From the NCBI GenBank assembly GCA_013397075.1, contig VWZS01002409.1:264947-328946 (forward strand): a stretch of DNA of 64,000 nt, in the 5' to 3' direction. This DNA comes from Rhabdornis inornatus (taxonomy: Eukaryota > Chordata > Aves > Passeriformes > Rhabdornithidae). The notes under the pieces were generated by a model. It was not told the origin of the DNA. It saw only the letters and a list, made by a program, of their open reading frames with translations, and did not search any database. Below, piece by piece: positions 53,465 through 64,000 of this stretch (position 1 is its first letter; every line of letters begins with the position of its first letter). Both the position numbers and the translations under genes were made by a program.

Positions 53465-53476
53465 CAAGATGGCGTC
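53465..53476 (+). promoter_or_regulatory. MICOS10: TISU-like translation start context of MICOS10
   Basis: CAAGATGGCGTC matches the TISU consensus SAASATGGCGGC at 11 of 12 positions. TISU marks genes with very short 5' leaders and is enriched among mitochondrial and housekeeping genes. It also contains a YY1 core (AAGATGGCG). It supports the ATG at 53469 as the start. Confidence 0.65.
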
Positions 53477-53535
53477 GGAGGGCGACCTGGGCAGGAAGTG
53501 GGACCGGTGTGTGGCGGACTCCGCCGTCAAGCTGG
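53469..53535 (+). CDS. MICOS10: MICOS10 exon 1 (Mic10/MINOS1), 5' coding part
   Basis: The ATG at 53469 opens 22 codons plus one base, MASEGDLGRKWDRC followed by VADSAVKL and a first G. It ends at the donor GTAAGGGC. The L-G-R-K-W-D-R-C stretch followed by (V/L)ADxxVK is the recognised N-terminus of MICOS10. Human MICOS10 differs at the extreme N-terminus but has the same exon boundary position. Mic10 is a small two-pass inner-membrane protein of the MICOS complex that shapes mitochondrial crista junctions. The membrane hairpin with its glycine motifs is encoded by later exons, which I did not find before 64000, so this gene is partial in the window. The start lies in a CpG island and has a TISU-like context (CAAGATGGCG), supporting this ATG. 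Confidence 0.9.
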
Positions 53536-54946
53536 GTAAGGGCAGCACGGGCATGACAGGACGGGAGGGCCCGGGGAAGAGCGGTGGTGGTCCCCCGGGC
53601 TCCCCGAACTTGGGAGAGCGGCCGCTGGCGTGTCCCCGTGGCGCGGGGCCCACTGTCCCCCGCCGCCCCACGTTCGCCTCAGAGCGGTTGTGAGCCCGAG
53701 AGAGGCTCGAGGTGTCCGGAGGATCCGCCCTCATCGTTGCCTCCGGCGTCGGGTAGAACCGGTGGCTCCGGGCCTGGCAAGGTGACCTTGGCCGCGGGCT
53801 CGGACCCCCGGCGGGCCCGCTCCCAGCTCTGCGCCCCGGCTCGGCCCCGGCTTACCGCGGTCCGGGCGTGTTTGACCTCTGGTTACTCCCTGTGTTGGAG
53901 GTAAGAGGTTTCCGTGGGAAATCTGGGCTCCGTAGGGAATCTGGGAAGCCTCCCGGGTGGAATGAATGAGCGGCGGGTAGGCGCCACCGGCTCCTGGTGT
54001 TAGGCGACCTCGCCCGCCTTCGGCTTTGCTGCGACGGTGGGTTTGGAATCAGTCTGTGCAGAGCTGTTCACATCGCTCCGTGTGCCAGGGGGGCTGCGTT
54101 TATTAAAAGCAATAGGCAGCGTGACACGCTGAGGGCTTTGGCACGTGTCACTTAGTACAGCGTGTGGAGTGTGTGACATTGAGAAGCGCCGGCCGTGTCG
54201 CAGCCCTGTAGTTCTGCCTTTTTCTCAAGTAGGAGAACAGTTCTGTAGGGTTTTTTTCCGTATTTGTTTGCCCTTAAAGTGAGAGTTATGCCCGTGCCTC
54301 AGTTTTCTGCAGCAAACCATTCACGAGGTTTCACTGAGTACTGTGAGTTTTAGGGCTGGTGGTGGCTCTGGTGGCAGCGCCGTGCTTGCCCTGTGACCAC
54401 CCGCACAGTGACACCAGGCAGGGCTTGTGGCTTCACAAAATGTGTTTACAAACCTAGATCTTCAAGTGCAATGTATAGACTGATAAATGCAGTATCTGAC
54501 ACAAAATATATTTGTTCCATGTTGGTGCAGATGTCTCTTTTAGAACCATAAATAGTATCTGGGAAATGTGAATGTTTATTTCTTGTTGCTGCAGTGGCCT
54601 TGTGCTTGAAAGCTGATGAGGAACTAGGGGGTTTTAGTTGCCTAATACTTTTCCATTAGAAAAGATGTTTAATAATTTTAAGTAAACTGAAACTTCTATT
54701 GTTTATAACAGACCTTTGAAAAGTGTCAAGTGCTCCAGAGCAGTGTTTTTCCCTATGAAATTCTATTCAGGTTTGTCTGACAAAAATTTGGACATGTTTA
54801 TGTTTCCGTAGCATTGGTTGCTTTATCATAAAATATTAAGTATGCCAAATTATAAACAAGAACTTGGTCCATGCCACAGCTGTACATGTCGGAATCCTGT
54901 ACATCCTCTGCCTTGGAGGCTGAAAGAAATGGATACAGAGTTGATT

Positions 54947-55771
54947 TCACAGAATCTCAGGGCTGGTTTGTGCTGGATTAAAATTCATCTCATCCCACCC
55001 CCTGCCCTGGGCAGGGACACTTTCCACTGTCCCAGGCTGCTCCAAGCCCTGTTCAGCCTGGCCTTGGACACTGCCAGGAATGGGGCAGCCACAGCTTCTC
55101 TGGGAAATCTGTGGCAGGGCCTCCCCACCCTCACAGGGAAGATTTTTTCCCCGTTATCCAGCCATATCCTCCCTCTGTCATTGGGAAGCCATTCCCCCTT
55201 GTCCTGTCTCTCCAGGCTCTTGGAAACAGTTTCTTTCCTGTCAGCTCCCTTCAGGTACTGGAAGGCTGCAATGAGGTCACCCCAAAACCTTCTTTTTTCC
55301 AGGCTGAACAATCCCAATTATCTCAGCCTTTCCTCCCAGCAGAGTTGCTCAATCCCTCTGATCATCCTGGTGCCTCCTCTGGACTCGCTTCAGGTCCTTC
55401 CTGTGCTGGGCCCCGGGGCTGGGGCAGCTCTGCAGGTGGGGTCTCACCTGAGTGGGGCAGAGGGGCAGAGTCCCCCCTTTCCTGCTGCCCACGCTAGGGG
55501 ATCAGCCCCAGGCACGGGGAGTTTCTGGGCTGGCTCATGTCCAGCTCTCACCCACCGGCACCCCCAGGTCCTTCTCCCGAGGGCTGCTCCCAATCTCTTC
55601 ATCCCTCAGCCTGCATCGATCCTGGGGGTTGTCCTGACCCAGGTGCAGCACCAGCACCTGCTCTTGTTAAACCTCATGGGATTCCCATGGGCCATTCCTT
55701 GAGCTTGCCCAGGTCTCTCTGGACAGCCCTGTCCTTCAGATGTGTCTGCACCACTTAGCTTGGTGTCTGGC
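54947..55771 (-). mobile_element. CR1 LINE, longest copy (about 825 bp)
   Basis: The plus strand begins TCACAGAATCTCAGGGCTGG and runs through CAGCCACAGCTTCTCTGGGA, ATCATCCTGGTGCCTCCTCT and CCCCCAGGTCCTTCTCCCGA to AGCTTGGTGTCTGG. The last parts match the more 5' section of CR1 that is missing from the other copies here. It is still heavily truncated relative to a full element and has no intact reverse transcriptase. The 294-codon plus-strand frame across it is a by-product. Confidence 0.85.
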
Positions 55772-58700
55772 ACCTGCACTCCTGACTCTGCAGTGGGCCT
55801 TTCCTTTTGATTTGCTGTTTTCTTCCATCCTAAAGTGGCAACAAAAGAAAGAGAACCTGCTTTGCCTTGTGCACTGATGCTCCAGTCTGAGGATTCCCAG
55901 TGTTGGTTTCACAAGGATGCTGAGCAGAGATCTCAGTCAGATTAATGTTTTTTATTATACTGCCCAAAAAGGTCACATGTGCTGCATCATCTTCACATCA
56001 AACCCAGTGGGATGGGATCAGACACGTGTTTCTCTTCATGTCTGAGGGCACTTTTCTGGTTTGTGTGTTTTTAAAACTGGTCAGTGACTAAAGCATTTGT
56101 ACTGGCAACCTCCTGCTTGAGCTGTGTGCTGACAACACAAATTTTTCCGTGGTATCCCAGTGGGAATAATTGTGTTCTCTGCAGGGACGTTGAAACCACG
56201 AGTGGTTGGGTTGTTTGGTTTTGTAATACTACTGCAAAGTTTGCTGGAGTTTCCAATAAATTATCAAGGGTGGTTGTTGTACTGGAAAGAAAAAAAGAAG
56301 GAAAGAAAATATACTTTTTTACTTGGTGATTTAGTTGTTACATGGGATACAGGATTTGGTAAACATCTTTTTTTGTCAGACTTTTCCCTTTGGTGGCCGC
56401 AATTTCCTTCCCAAATGCTCCTTTACATCCTTCCCAAGTGCTACAGCCGGGGAGATCTTCCCAGCCAATGGCTGGGGAAAAACAAACATTGTGATTAGCC
56501 CAGTGTTTTCCCATTCCAGACTCTCTAAATAAAGGAAAGCACTGAATTTCTGGAGCCTTGCATGCAGGACATTTCTCAGTGTCTGTGGGAACTGTGGACA
56601 GATAACTCCTGTGGATTAGTGTGAGGGCTGGTGGGACATGAGAAACAGAAAAGAGGGAGAAGGGGAGGTAGAGATCTCAGGCTGGCTTTATTAGCACAAG
56701 TGTGCTTTGAATTCCAGCCTGTCCTTAGCCCATCAGGATTCCCACTATGCTGTGTAAGTCAGGGCTTGTCCTTAGCTCTGTTTGTAGTTGTGCAATACTG
56801 TTTCAGTTGGAGACCAAGCTCCTGAAAAAAAAAATTGCTCTCGGGCCACTAAAACTTCCAAAATAAATATTTATCTTGTGTTGCATCTTTTGAAATGCTG
56901 TATTATGTTTTCGATCTCTTGGTCACTACCTGTGTGGATCCTGTAATTTAGTATTAGCTTTTTCCTGTTAGTTCCAAACAGAGGATGTTGTCAGGCAGTT
57001 GTTAGTTGTTAGAGGACGTTGTTAGGTCAATATTTAATTTCAAAGAGTTAAGCAAACTTTTTTATGCCTGCAGAGAACATTGAGCCATTGTTAAATGGAG
57101 CTTGTGGTCACCTCATTTTTACTAGGATGATATTTATTTGTTTTGTTAATGATGTGGCTGTATCCAGGTGGTTTTGTTCCTCTTCCATTGCAGATGTAGT
57201 TGTGAGCACAGTGTTTGTGTGCAGGGGGCTGGGCTGTGCTTTCTCAGCTGACCAGGGGGTTTCTGACAGACAATCCAGGTCCTGCTGGCTCTGGCTTTGC
57301 ACCATCCTCAGGGCTTTTCACCCAGGAAGTCATTTAAATAATTTAAATTTCAGTTCATTTAAAAAATTCTGATGCTGATTTTCATGCAGAAAAGCTACTT
57401 GTTATTTTCTTACAGAAATCTTGTTTGTTTGGGGTGTGGGAACAGGGACTTGAACTTGTGTGGCTTTCTTTTCATTCCCAGCTTACAAACCTTCCTCAAC
57501 TGCTGTGTCTTCCCCAGCCCTCACTGCCATTTCTTCCTTTTCATCAGCACAGCTCTGCAGAGGGGGGGTGATGAAGTAAACACTGGTGTGGTCTTCCTCT
57601 GTCCTGCGGGCTCCAAACCCTGTTCAAAGGGTTGGTTTGTTTGTTTAACTGATTGATGGCTCATGGCTGTTTATTTGGAAAGACAATTACTCACAAAAGA
57701 TTGACAGAGGTGGTTTTATTTTGCTGAAAGGCTGTAATTTTGGACAAATTATTATTATGTGCTGTTTCCAGGGGACAGAGAGGTAATAAAGAGTAGTGTG
57801 GAAGAGAGGGAGGTTTATGTGCCTGCATGTCTTGGTTTGTTTTGAGTCTGTTGTTGTTTTGAATGAGTTGAACGCTGTAATTTCCCTGATACTGGAAGAT
57901 AATCCTAAGGAAGCTCTTTGCTTCTTGACTTGGATGTGTGAAGTTGCTGTGTTGAAGTTAATTTTTTTTTCAGAAGAGAAATATTTTGATGTATGTCTGT
58001 GACTGACCAAAATTCAGCCTGGAAGCTTGTAAATAACCCAGTGTAGTGATTTCATTTTCCTGTAATCCTCTGTTTTGACATCTGAAAATAAAATGCTTCT
58101 AATTTCCATTTAATAGGGATTTTTTTAAAGAGAAAAGGGCACTTTGAATTCTCCTGCAACTGTTAACATGATTTCTTCTGCCTTTCATCATCTGGCCTGC
58201 TTGAGTAGCTGTTCTGTTAATGGCAAGGATGAAATTGTATTGTTTGTGTCATTCCACAGATTGGATATTTCAGAAAGGATCATTGTATGGATTGCAATGT
58301 CAGTGTTTTTAAATAATCCTTCACATGGTTATGAATAAGATAAAGTCAGTCTATATAATGATAAAACTTGATTACACTTTCTCAAAACTGGATTAGACTT
58401 TGTCTAAATATACAAAAATCCTGAAATTCCTGTTTTGAAGTGGTTTTTTGGCAGTTGTATCGTGGCCATCCAGTCTTAGCTACCAGGCCAGAAGGCTTGT
58501 TCCAAACTTCTTTGGGGTTTTGCTTTTAGTGCTGGAGAACATGGATATTATGTGAGCATACAGCTGCGTTGTTGTGTGAGCTTTGTTGGAGCCCCAAGTT
58601 CTTTTTCCTGGTTGTACAGAAGATCCAGCTCTACTAGCTGTGTCTTGCAGCAGCCCAAGTAGTGTAAACACGGACTGCTCGTGGCTCAGGCTGTGCAGGG

Positions 58701-59760
58701 AGGCAGCACAGACAACAAAAAATGTTTTCCTTGGAAGAGGTGGGCAAATGCTGTTTTGAGAATAGGCTTTTAGTCCAAAATCTAACAGCAATATTTAGTT
58801 ATGATGTTAGCAGAGCTCTGATTACAATGTCCATTTACAATTTAAGGGGTTATTATCTTCTGTTGGAAGAAAAAGACAGGAAACTTTAGAAATCCAGGTC
58901 TTCTCGTACCTGCATTGTGCCCTGCTGTTCCCTTGGTTGGAGCTCCAGATGTGTCAGGGAACTGTGCTCTGCTGGGGTGTGTCCCACCAGCTGTGCCAGC
59001 TCTTGGTGGCCTTTGGAGCAAGAGAAGCTGAGAGGAGCTGTGACAATCCATCTGCAGCCTTTGCAAACCCCAGACCTCCTAAGCTCTGCTCCATGGGAAA
59101 TGAGCCCAAAATGCCCTGACTTCCTGAACCTCTGCTTTAGTGCACTGATGAGATGCCAGCTCTGCCTTTCTGAAGGTGGCATGCAGTGGCAATGCCAGGG
59201 GAAAGGGACTGTAGCCAAGTGATATCCTGAAGTTTGGTCCTTGAGAAGTTACAGCAGTAGGTGGGAGCAGGACTTCGTTGGTTTTTTTTATATCAGAAAC
59301 AGTTTTCTGAGAAAATCCTTTCAGGGCTGCTTGCACATCCTTGGTAATTATAAATGAATGGCAAGAGGTTTGGGCAGGATCAGGCTCCTTTTCTCTTCAT
59401 TCCTGCCGGTGAGATGCCCCTGGAACTCTTGTTGCTCTCAGTTGTCTCTGTTTCTGAGCTGGGCCAGCAGACGTCAGTACCGGCCAGCCTGTGCTGGGTG
59501 GGTGTGAAGCAGCAGCATTGCCAACCCTCATAGCTGGGCTGCAAAAGCCCTGAGTGTGGTGTGTTTATTCCTGCTAAATCTTTCTTTTCAGCAGTGTTAC
59601 TGTTTATATTAGCAGAACATGTAATTGCAGTGAGACGAGGTGAAGTTTCCTGTCAGAGGGGTATTTTCTATGTTACGAGAATATTGCTGATTTCTTATAC
59701 AGGAGCTTCTAAAGCAAGCACAGCCCTGATTTGTCTAAAAGCTTGGTCCAGCACTGATGA

Positions 59761-59968
59761 TAGGATCCCAGCATGGTTTGGGGTGGGAGTCACCTTAAAG
59801 CTCATCCAGTCCCACCCCTGTCATGGGCAGGGACACCTTCCACCACCCCAGGTTGCTCTCAGCCCCATCCAACCTGGCACTGGACACTTCCAGGGGTCCA
59901 GGGATAGCCGCAGCTTCTCTGGGAAATCTGTGCCAGGGCCTCCCCACCCTCACAGGGAAGTTGCACTG
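59761..59968 (-). mobile_element. CR1 LINE 3' copy
   Basis: GGGGTGGGAGTCACCTTAAA, GCTCATCCAGTCCCACCCCT, CCACAGCTTCTCTGGGAAAT-like sequence and CCTCCCCACCCTCACAGGGA: the complement of a CR1 3' end. The right limit is uncertain. Confidence 0.85.
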
Positions 59969-62900
59969 TCTCATCATAGAGCAGCTTCCACTCCTCTGCC
60001 CTTCCCCTTTTAAAGGAGGGAGGAAACGTTTGTGCCCTCGGGTCTCCCAGTTCATTCAGCAGTCTCTGGTGTGAGGTTGAAGTTTCTGGTCCAGTGTCAC
60101 TGTGGTTCCTTGGGCCCTTTGTGCTGCTGTCTGTGCCTCTGCAGCAGTGCTGATGTTTACCCAGGCTTTGCTTTTGAGCAGCACTTGACCTGACCTTGAG
60201 TGCTTAAGGGTGAAAGCAGCCCCTGAAAGCGTGTTGGGATTTTGGATTATAATGATATTTGGATATTAATATATTGTTATTCCAGTTTTTCTCTGTTGCT
60301 ACAGTCAGATGCTAGTATAAAACAAAACTCTTTTCTGCTTCTTTCTTGAGTACTTGGTATATAATTTCACTGTGTTTTCTTCTAGTGTCCATGCTCATTT
60401 TTCTGTCTGCTCTGCAAACAATCCACACCACAGGGGAGATGGGAATGAAAGCTTCAAAGTTGGTGTTTGAAGAAAATCTGATTCCTGCCACTAAGACCTT
60501 GCAAAGAGTCTGCTTAAAATTAATTCTCTCCATAAATAAGTGATTTCATGGTCTCGGATTTCTAACTGGTGCTAAGTGCTGCCCTGTGAAGGCCCTGGTG
60601 TATGAAGGAAACTTCACATTTTTGCAAAGCAATTCTTTATGTATCTTGTCAGAGTGAGATCAGAGGCTGAAGCTCTCAGTTTTGTATTGGTGTGTGTGGA
60701 ATGGCAAAGGAAAATAATATTTTTCGTTTTGGGATTAAGTAATTGAAAACCTTCCAGCTGCTATAGTAACAGTAACACATCTGCCAGATGTCAATGAGCA
60801 TATTTTAATCCTTCTATTTTAAGTTTCAAGCTATTGAAGCAAAGTACATCTAGGTGTGGCTGTGTTAGTAGCTGCCTCAGCCTGTAGCTACTTGGGTAGC
60901 CTAGGGAAGAACCGTGTAGTATCACTGCTGGAGCCACTGTTGATTAAATTTATAGAAAAAGCTTTTCCCAGATGTTCTTGTGGGGCAGGAGCCCATCCTG
61001 AAGATTTGTGTTTCTTTCCTAGACACTTTTATGATGTCCTGTTGGGTATACAGCACGTGCTCTCCTGCGTGTTAGATTGATTGGAGGTACTGGGACGTTT
61101 TTCTTGGAAGGTGTAAAAGCCAAAAAAGCAGAAAGAAAAAGTTTTGGCGCCTGGGCTTGCTGCCTAATGCCAATTCCGTGTGGCTGTGCCACTCTGTGTG
61201 GCTGGGGAGCAGGGCTGAGGTGTCCACACAAGTGTCCTGTCCCCTGTTGACACTGTAAATGAGTTTAGGCTGAAGTGATGGATGTGGGGTGGAAGAGGCT
61301 GTTTTTCTAGTTAAGCATTTTAAACTGTCAGAGGAGGTGAAAAATGGGTTGTACTCTTTCCTGTGGCCTTTTCCTCCAAAGAGTCTGTCATGCAAGAAAG
61401 AGAGGGAATATGTGCCTGGCGTGGATCAAGCCCTTTGCTTTTCCACGTTCGTTTGTTTTTATTGTAAGATAAACCTTTCATGTTTTATTGTTATGAAGTT
61501 AAAGGCTGGCCTAGAGGTGCTGATCTTCAGGAGGAACAGCTGGAGTGTCCCCTGCTCAGGTGGGAGGCTCTTTGAAGTGACATGTTGCCTCTTTAAGAGG
61601 AAATGGAGCATGTGAGAACTTAAACCTGTAAAACTCATCATCAGCTCTGCCATTGTTTATCTCTGGTGTAACTTTATATAGAATTAAAGTGAAATGCATT
61701 ACTTTGCTCCCAAGGCAAGATGGTTTTGCTCCCCCTTGGTCTTGGAGACACAGGAAATGACCACATAACCACAAATACTTTCTAGTGGAATGAAGATGAG
61801 TGACAAACTTCCCGCAGAAGGAGGTTCTTAACCAGATGGGCTAATGAATTAAATGTAGCTGAAGGTTCTGGTTTTAAGTTAAAGCCAACTTGTGACTGTT
61901 CAAACCAAGTAGAAAAGAACAAATGCTGTACATGCAGTGGCTGCTGTGAGGGGCAGAGCCTGTGTTTCTAGGGTGTTGTGATCACACTGGTTTGGAGCAC
62001 AGGCTGGGGTCTGTGCCTCAGTCAGGAAGGAGTGACCCAGGGTGCCTGTGGGATCAGGAAAGCCGAGGTACTTTCTTGGCTTTGTTTCTCAAGTTGCTTT
62101 CTTGCACAGAGGGCCAGAACCCATTAGTTGTCAGATCTCCTTCACTTCTCTGTAGCATTTTCATTACTTAAAGCAAGGTCTTAGCCTTCCCATCCTTTTT
62201 TTCTACTCATTATCACTGTAGACTCCTTATGCTTGGAATAAAGTGCAATGCTAGCCTCTAAAATTGCACCAAAAATGCGTTTGGTGTAGAAGAGTGATCC
62301 CTTCAAATGAGCTGTTTCAGAAAAAGCATTCTAAAGACAGAGTAGTTTTTCCTAAGTAAATTGTGCTGGACCACATCTGTTTAACAGCGATGTTGGTGTG
62401 GGGGAAGGCCTAGTTTGTGTTTTAGGCTTAGGCTGAATTGCAGTTGACATAAATAATAATTTTTTCACCTTTTAAGTGTATCCTGTAGCTTCCCCATGGC
62501 AAACAGGAAGCAGCATTGATGGCATGTGAGTGCAGCCCTTACAGAGGGGCTGTAATGTGAGAGAACATCTGAAGGAAGTGAAGAGAGTACGAGATAATGA
62601 TAATTTCTTATTAAATAAATTGAAGTAAATTGAAAGAAACTGTATTAATTATAGCTGCTTCCTTAGTGCAGGGCTGTATTAAGACAAGAGAAGAAGCAGT
62701 TCAGCACCAGGCTGGTGAGAAGACTGGGTTTGACTGGTAACATGGAAAATGTGGTGAGGTTAGAAACTGCCCAGGCTATGCATGGAGATGATGCAGAATT
62801 TGTCATCCTGTAAATAATTTCTCATTGATTAGCTAAGCTGTTTGGATTGGCAGAGGGGATCTTCCTAGGGACAGGAAGGATAGGACTGGGATTGCTCCCT

Positions 62901-64000
62901 CATGGCAGGGTGCTGAGCTGGGCGCTCCAGATAGTGCTGAAAGAACCCGGAAAGAATCCCCGCACCAAATCCCTGTCAGTCCTGAAGTGCAGCAGCCCAA
63001 CCAAAGGAGCTCCACTATGGGCTGCAGGAACAGGCTGGCAGAGGAGCCGGGCCAGGACACCAACGGCATGGATTCTGGAAGATAGTAATTATCATTAATG
63101 GCACCAACACTGTGGGAGAGGCAGCAGCAGCTGCAGCAAAGGTAGAGCAGGAAGGCTCTGCTGGGAGGGGCTGCGGGATTAGAGCAGTGAGCTCTGAGTC
63201 TGTGGCCTGATGTCTGTTCCAGGCCGCGGGTGAGCACTGCTCAGTGGGTCTGAACGAGCTGCTCCAAGGAGTGTCTTTACTGTGTGAAAGGCACAAAGCC
63301 CCGAGCTCTGAGCAGACATGTGAGGATCCGAGGCTTTCCCTTAGCTGTGCAGATGACTGGAGTGAAAAGCTGACCTTCCCCACAGCGCTCGGGCTCTGCG
63401 GTGTCTGGGGGAGTGATGTCAGGATCGCCTGGCGGGCGGTCAGAGCTCTCTCTTCCTGCATGTTTTGTAAGCCTACTCCCGAGTTGTAATGACCTGGTAA
63501 AGTAGTTACCTCTGGCACAACTGAAAATCTGGAGTAAAATGAAAAGGGTTTTCCATCCAGCTCCCATTTCCAGCTCTCGGTACTGACAGAGAGTAAAGTC
63601 CTGACAGACTGAACGTGAGGGGCTTTGCTCAGTTCATGTTTACTCACCTCTGTCCTAATATTCGGGGGTTTATAATCAACAAAAAACGTGGCATGCTTAG
63701 TTAAGGTACAAGGTGGTGCATCCTAATACACTGAAGATGGAAAGTATTTTTTGAGTAATCTTTTATTCAGTAGAAACAATCAATGTACTTTTTACAAGGA
63801 AAAAATTTTAAAGAACACAAGGAAACTCAAAAAAAAGAAACATCATCCTGTATGCCACAAGGGTACAGGATTCCTCAGCATTGTTCTGGACTCAACCCAC
63901 TTACTAATGCATTCAACAGGATCATGTGCTTTTAGGAATATTAAAAAAAGGATGTATTTTAATTAACAAACTCATAATATTTAATTTCTTGTGTTGAAAG

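Larger units (their letters stand above)
53060..53960 (+). promoter_or_regulatory. MICOS10: MICOS10 CpG-island promoter, possibly bidirectional
   Basis: This is a CpG- and GC-rich stretch of about 900 bases around MICOS10 exon 1, with no TATA box near the start. It holds an X-box (53358-53371), two TCTCGCGAGA palindromes (53382-53391 and 53425-53434) and a TISU-like start (53465-53476). TCTCGCGAGA elements are known to be enriched in bidirectional TATA-less promoters. A possible minus-strand first exon lies at the left edge (53076-53162). The start of transcription is inferred to lie close to the ATG. Confidence 0.85.
53536..64000 (+). other. MICOS10: MICOS10 intron 1 (partial)
   Basis: It starts at the donor GTAAGGGC. 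The first 400 bases are still CpG-rich. I looked for the next exon (encoding the first membrane segment, with Phe-Phe-Lys-Arg-Arg-Met-Trp in the family) and did not find it, so the intron probably runs past the end of the window. It contains a long CR1 copy at 54947-55771 and another at 59761-59968. The rest is AT-rich unique sequence without a supported gene. Confidence 0.75.

Noticed and set aside
53072..53734. 220-codon minus-strand frame over the MICOS10 CpG island
   Set aside because: A stop-poor frame caused by high GC that overlaps MICOS10 exon 1 in antisense. No recognisable domain. Only the short ATG-donor segment in another frame was kept as a candidate.
54818..55702. 294-codon plus-strand open frame
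   Set aside because: It runs antisense through the long CR1 copy and matches no CR1 protein domain.
53536..64000. Search for MICOS10 exon 2 (first membrane segment, Phe-Phe-Lys-Arg-Arg-Met-Trp)
   Set aside because: No matching plus-strand segment was seen. It is probably beyond the right end of the window.

Overview
This is vertebrate nuclear DNA, almost certainly from a bird. It carries about 18 pieces of CR1 (the avian LINE family) with the usual 3' ends reading towards a CCAACCC...ATTCT tail, small exons in long AT-rich introns, and two CpG-island promoters. The CR1 subfamily sequences look passerine, but that is an inference. There are no bacterial, phage, CRISPR or viral genes. Most open frames in the window are chance frames, CR1 frames or tandem-repeat frames.

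The minus strand carries the 5' part of CAPZB (F-actin-capping protein subunit beta). Four consecutive coding exons are visible with exact, phase-compatible splice sites: exon 1 (43560-43562, only the start codon), exon 2 (28930-29019), exon 3 (17604-17725) and exon 4 (11931-12048). Together they encode the first 110 residues of the protein, plus the codon split across the exon 3/4 junction. The exon that continues the protein was not found between 1 and 11930, so the rest of the gene lies to the left of the window. The CAPZB promoter is a CpG island (about 43445-43960) with CCAAT, GC-box and ETS-like motifs. A 91-base assembly gap and extreme poly-G tracts sit just inside intron 1.

The plus strand carries exon 1 of MICOS10 (MINOS1/Mic10, a MICOS-complex subunit of the mitochondrial inner membrane), with its start at 53469 and splice donor at 53536. 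Its remaining exons were not found before 64000. Its promoter is a second CpG island (about 53060-53960) with an RFX-type X-box, two palindromic TCTCGCGAGA elements and a TISU-like start context. CAPZB and MICOS10 are therefore head-to-head, about 9.9 kb apart, an order I recall from mammals.

Between the two promoters lie a perfect 17-bp-stem hairpin, a minisatellite of about 21 copies of a 39-40 bp unit directly after it, and several CR1 copies. CAPZB intron 2 holds a separate 79-bp, four-copy tandem repeat. The most interesting candidate is a minus-strand open segment in the MICOS10 CpG island. It ends in ATG followed by a consensus donor in the phase needed to splice to CAPZB exon 2, so it could be an alternative upstream CAPZB first exon. 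I see no clearly novel gene system.
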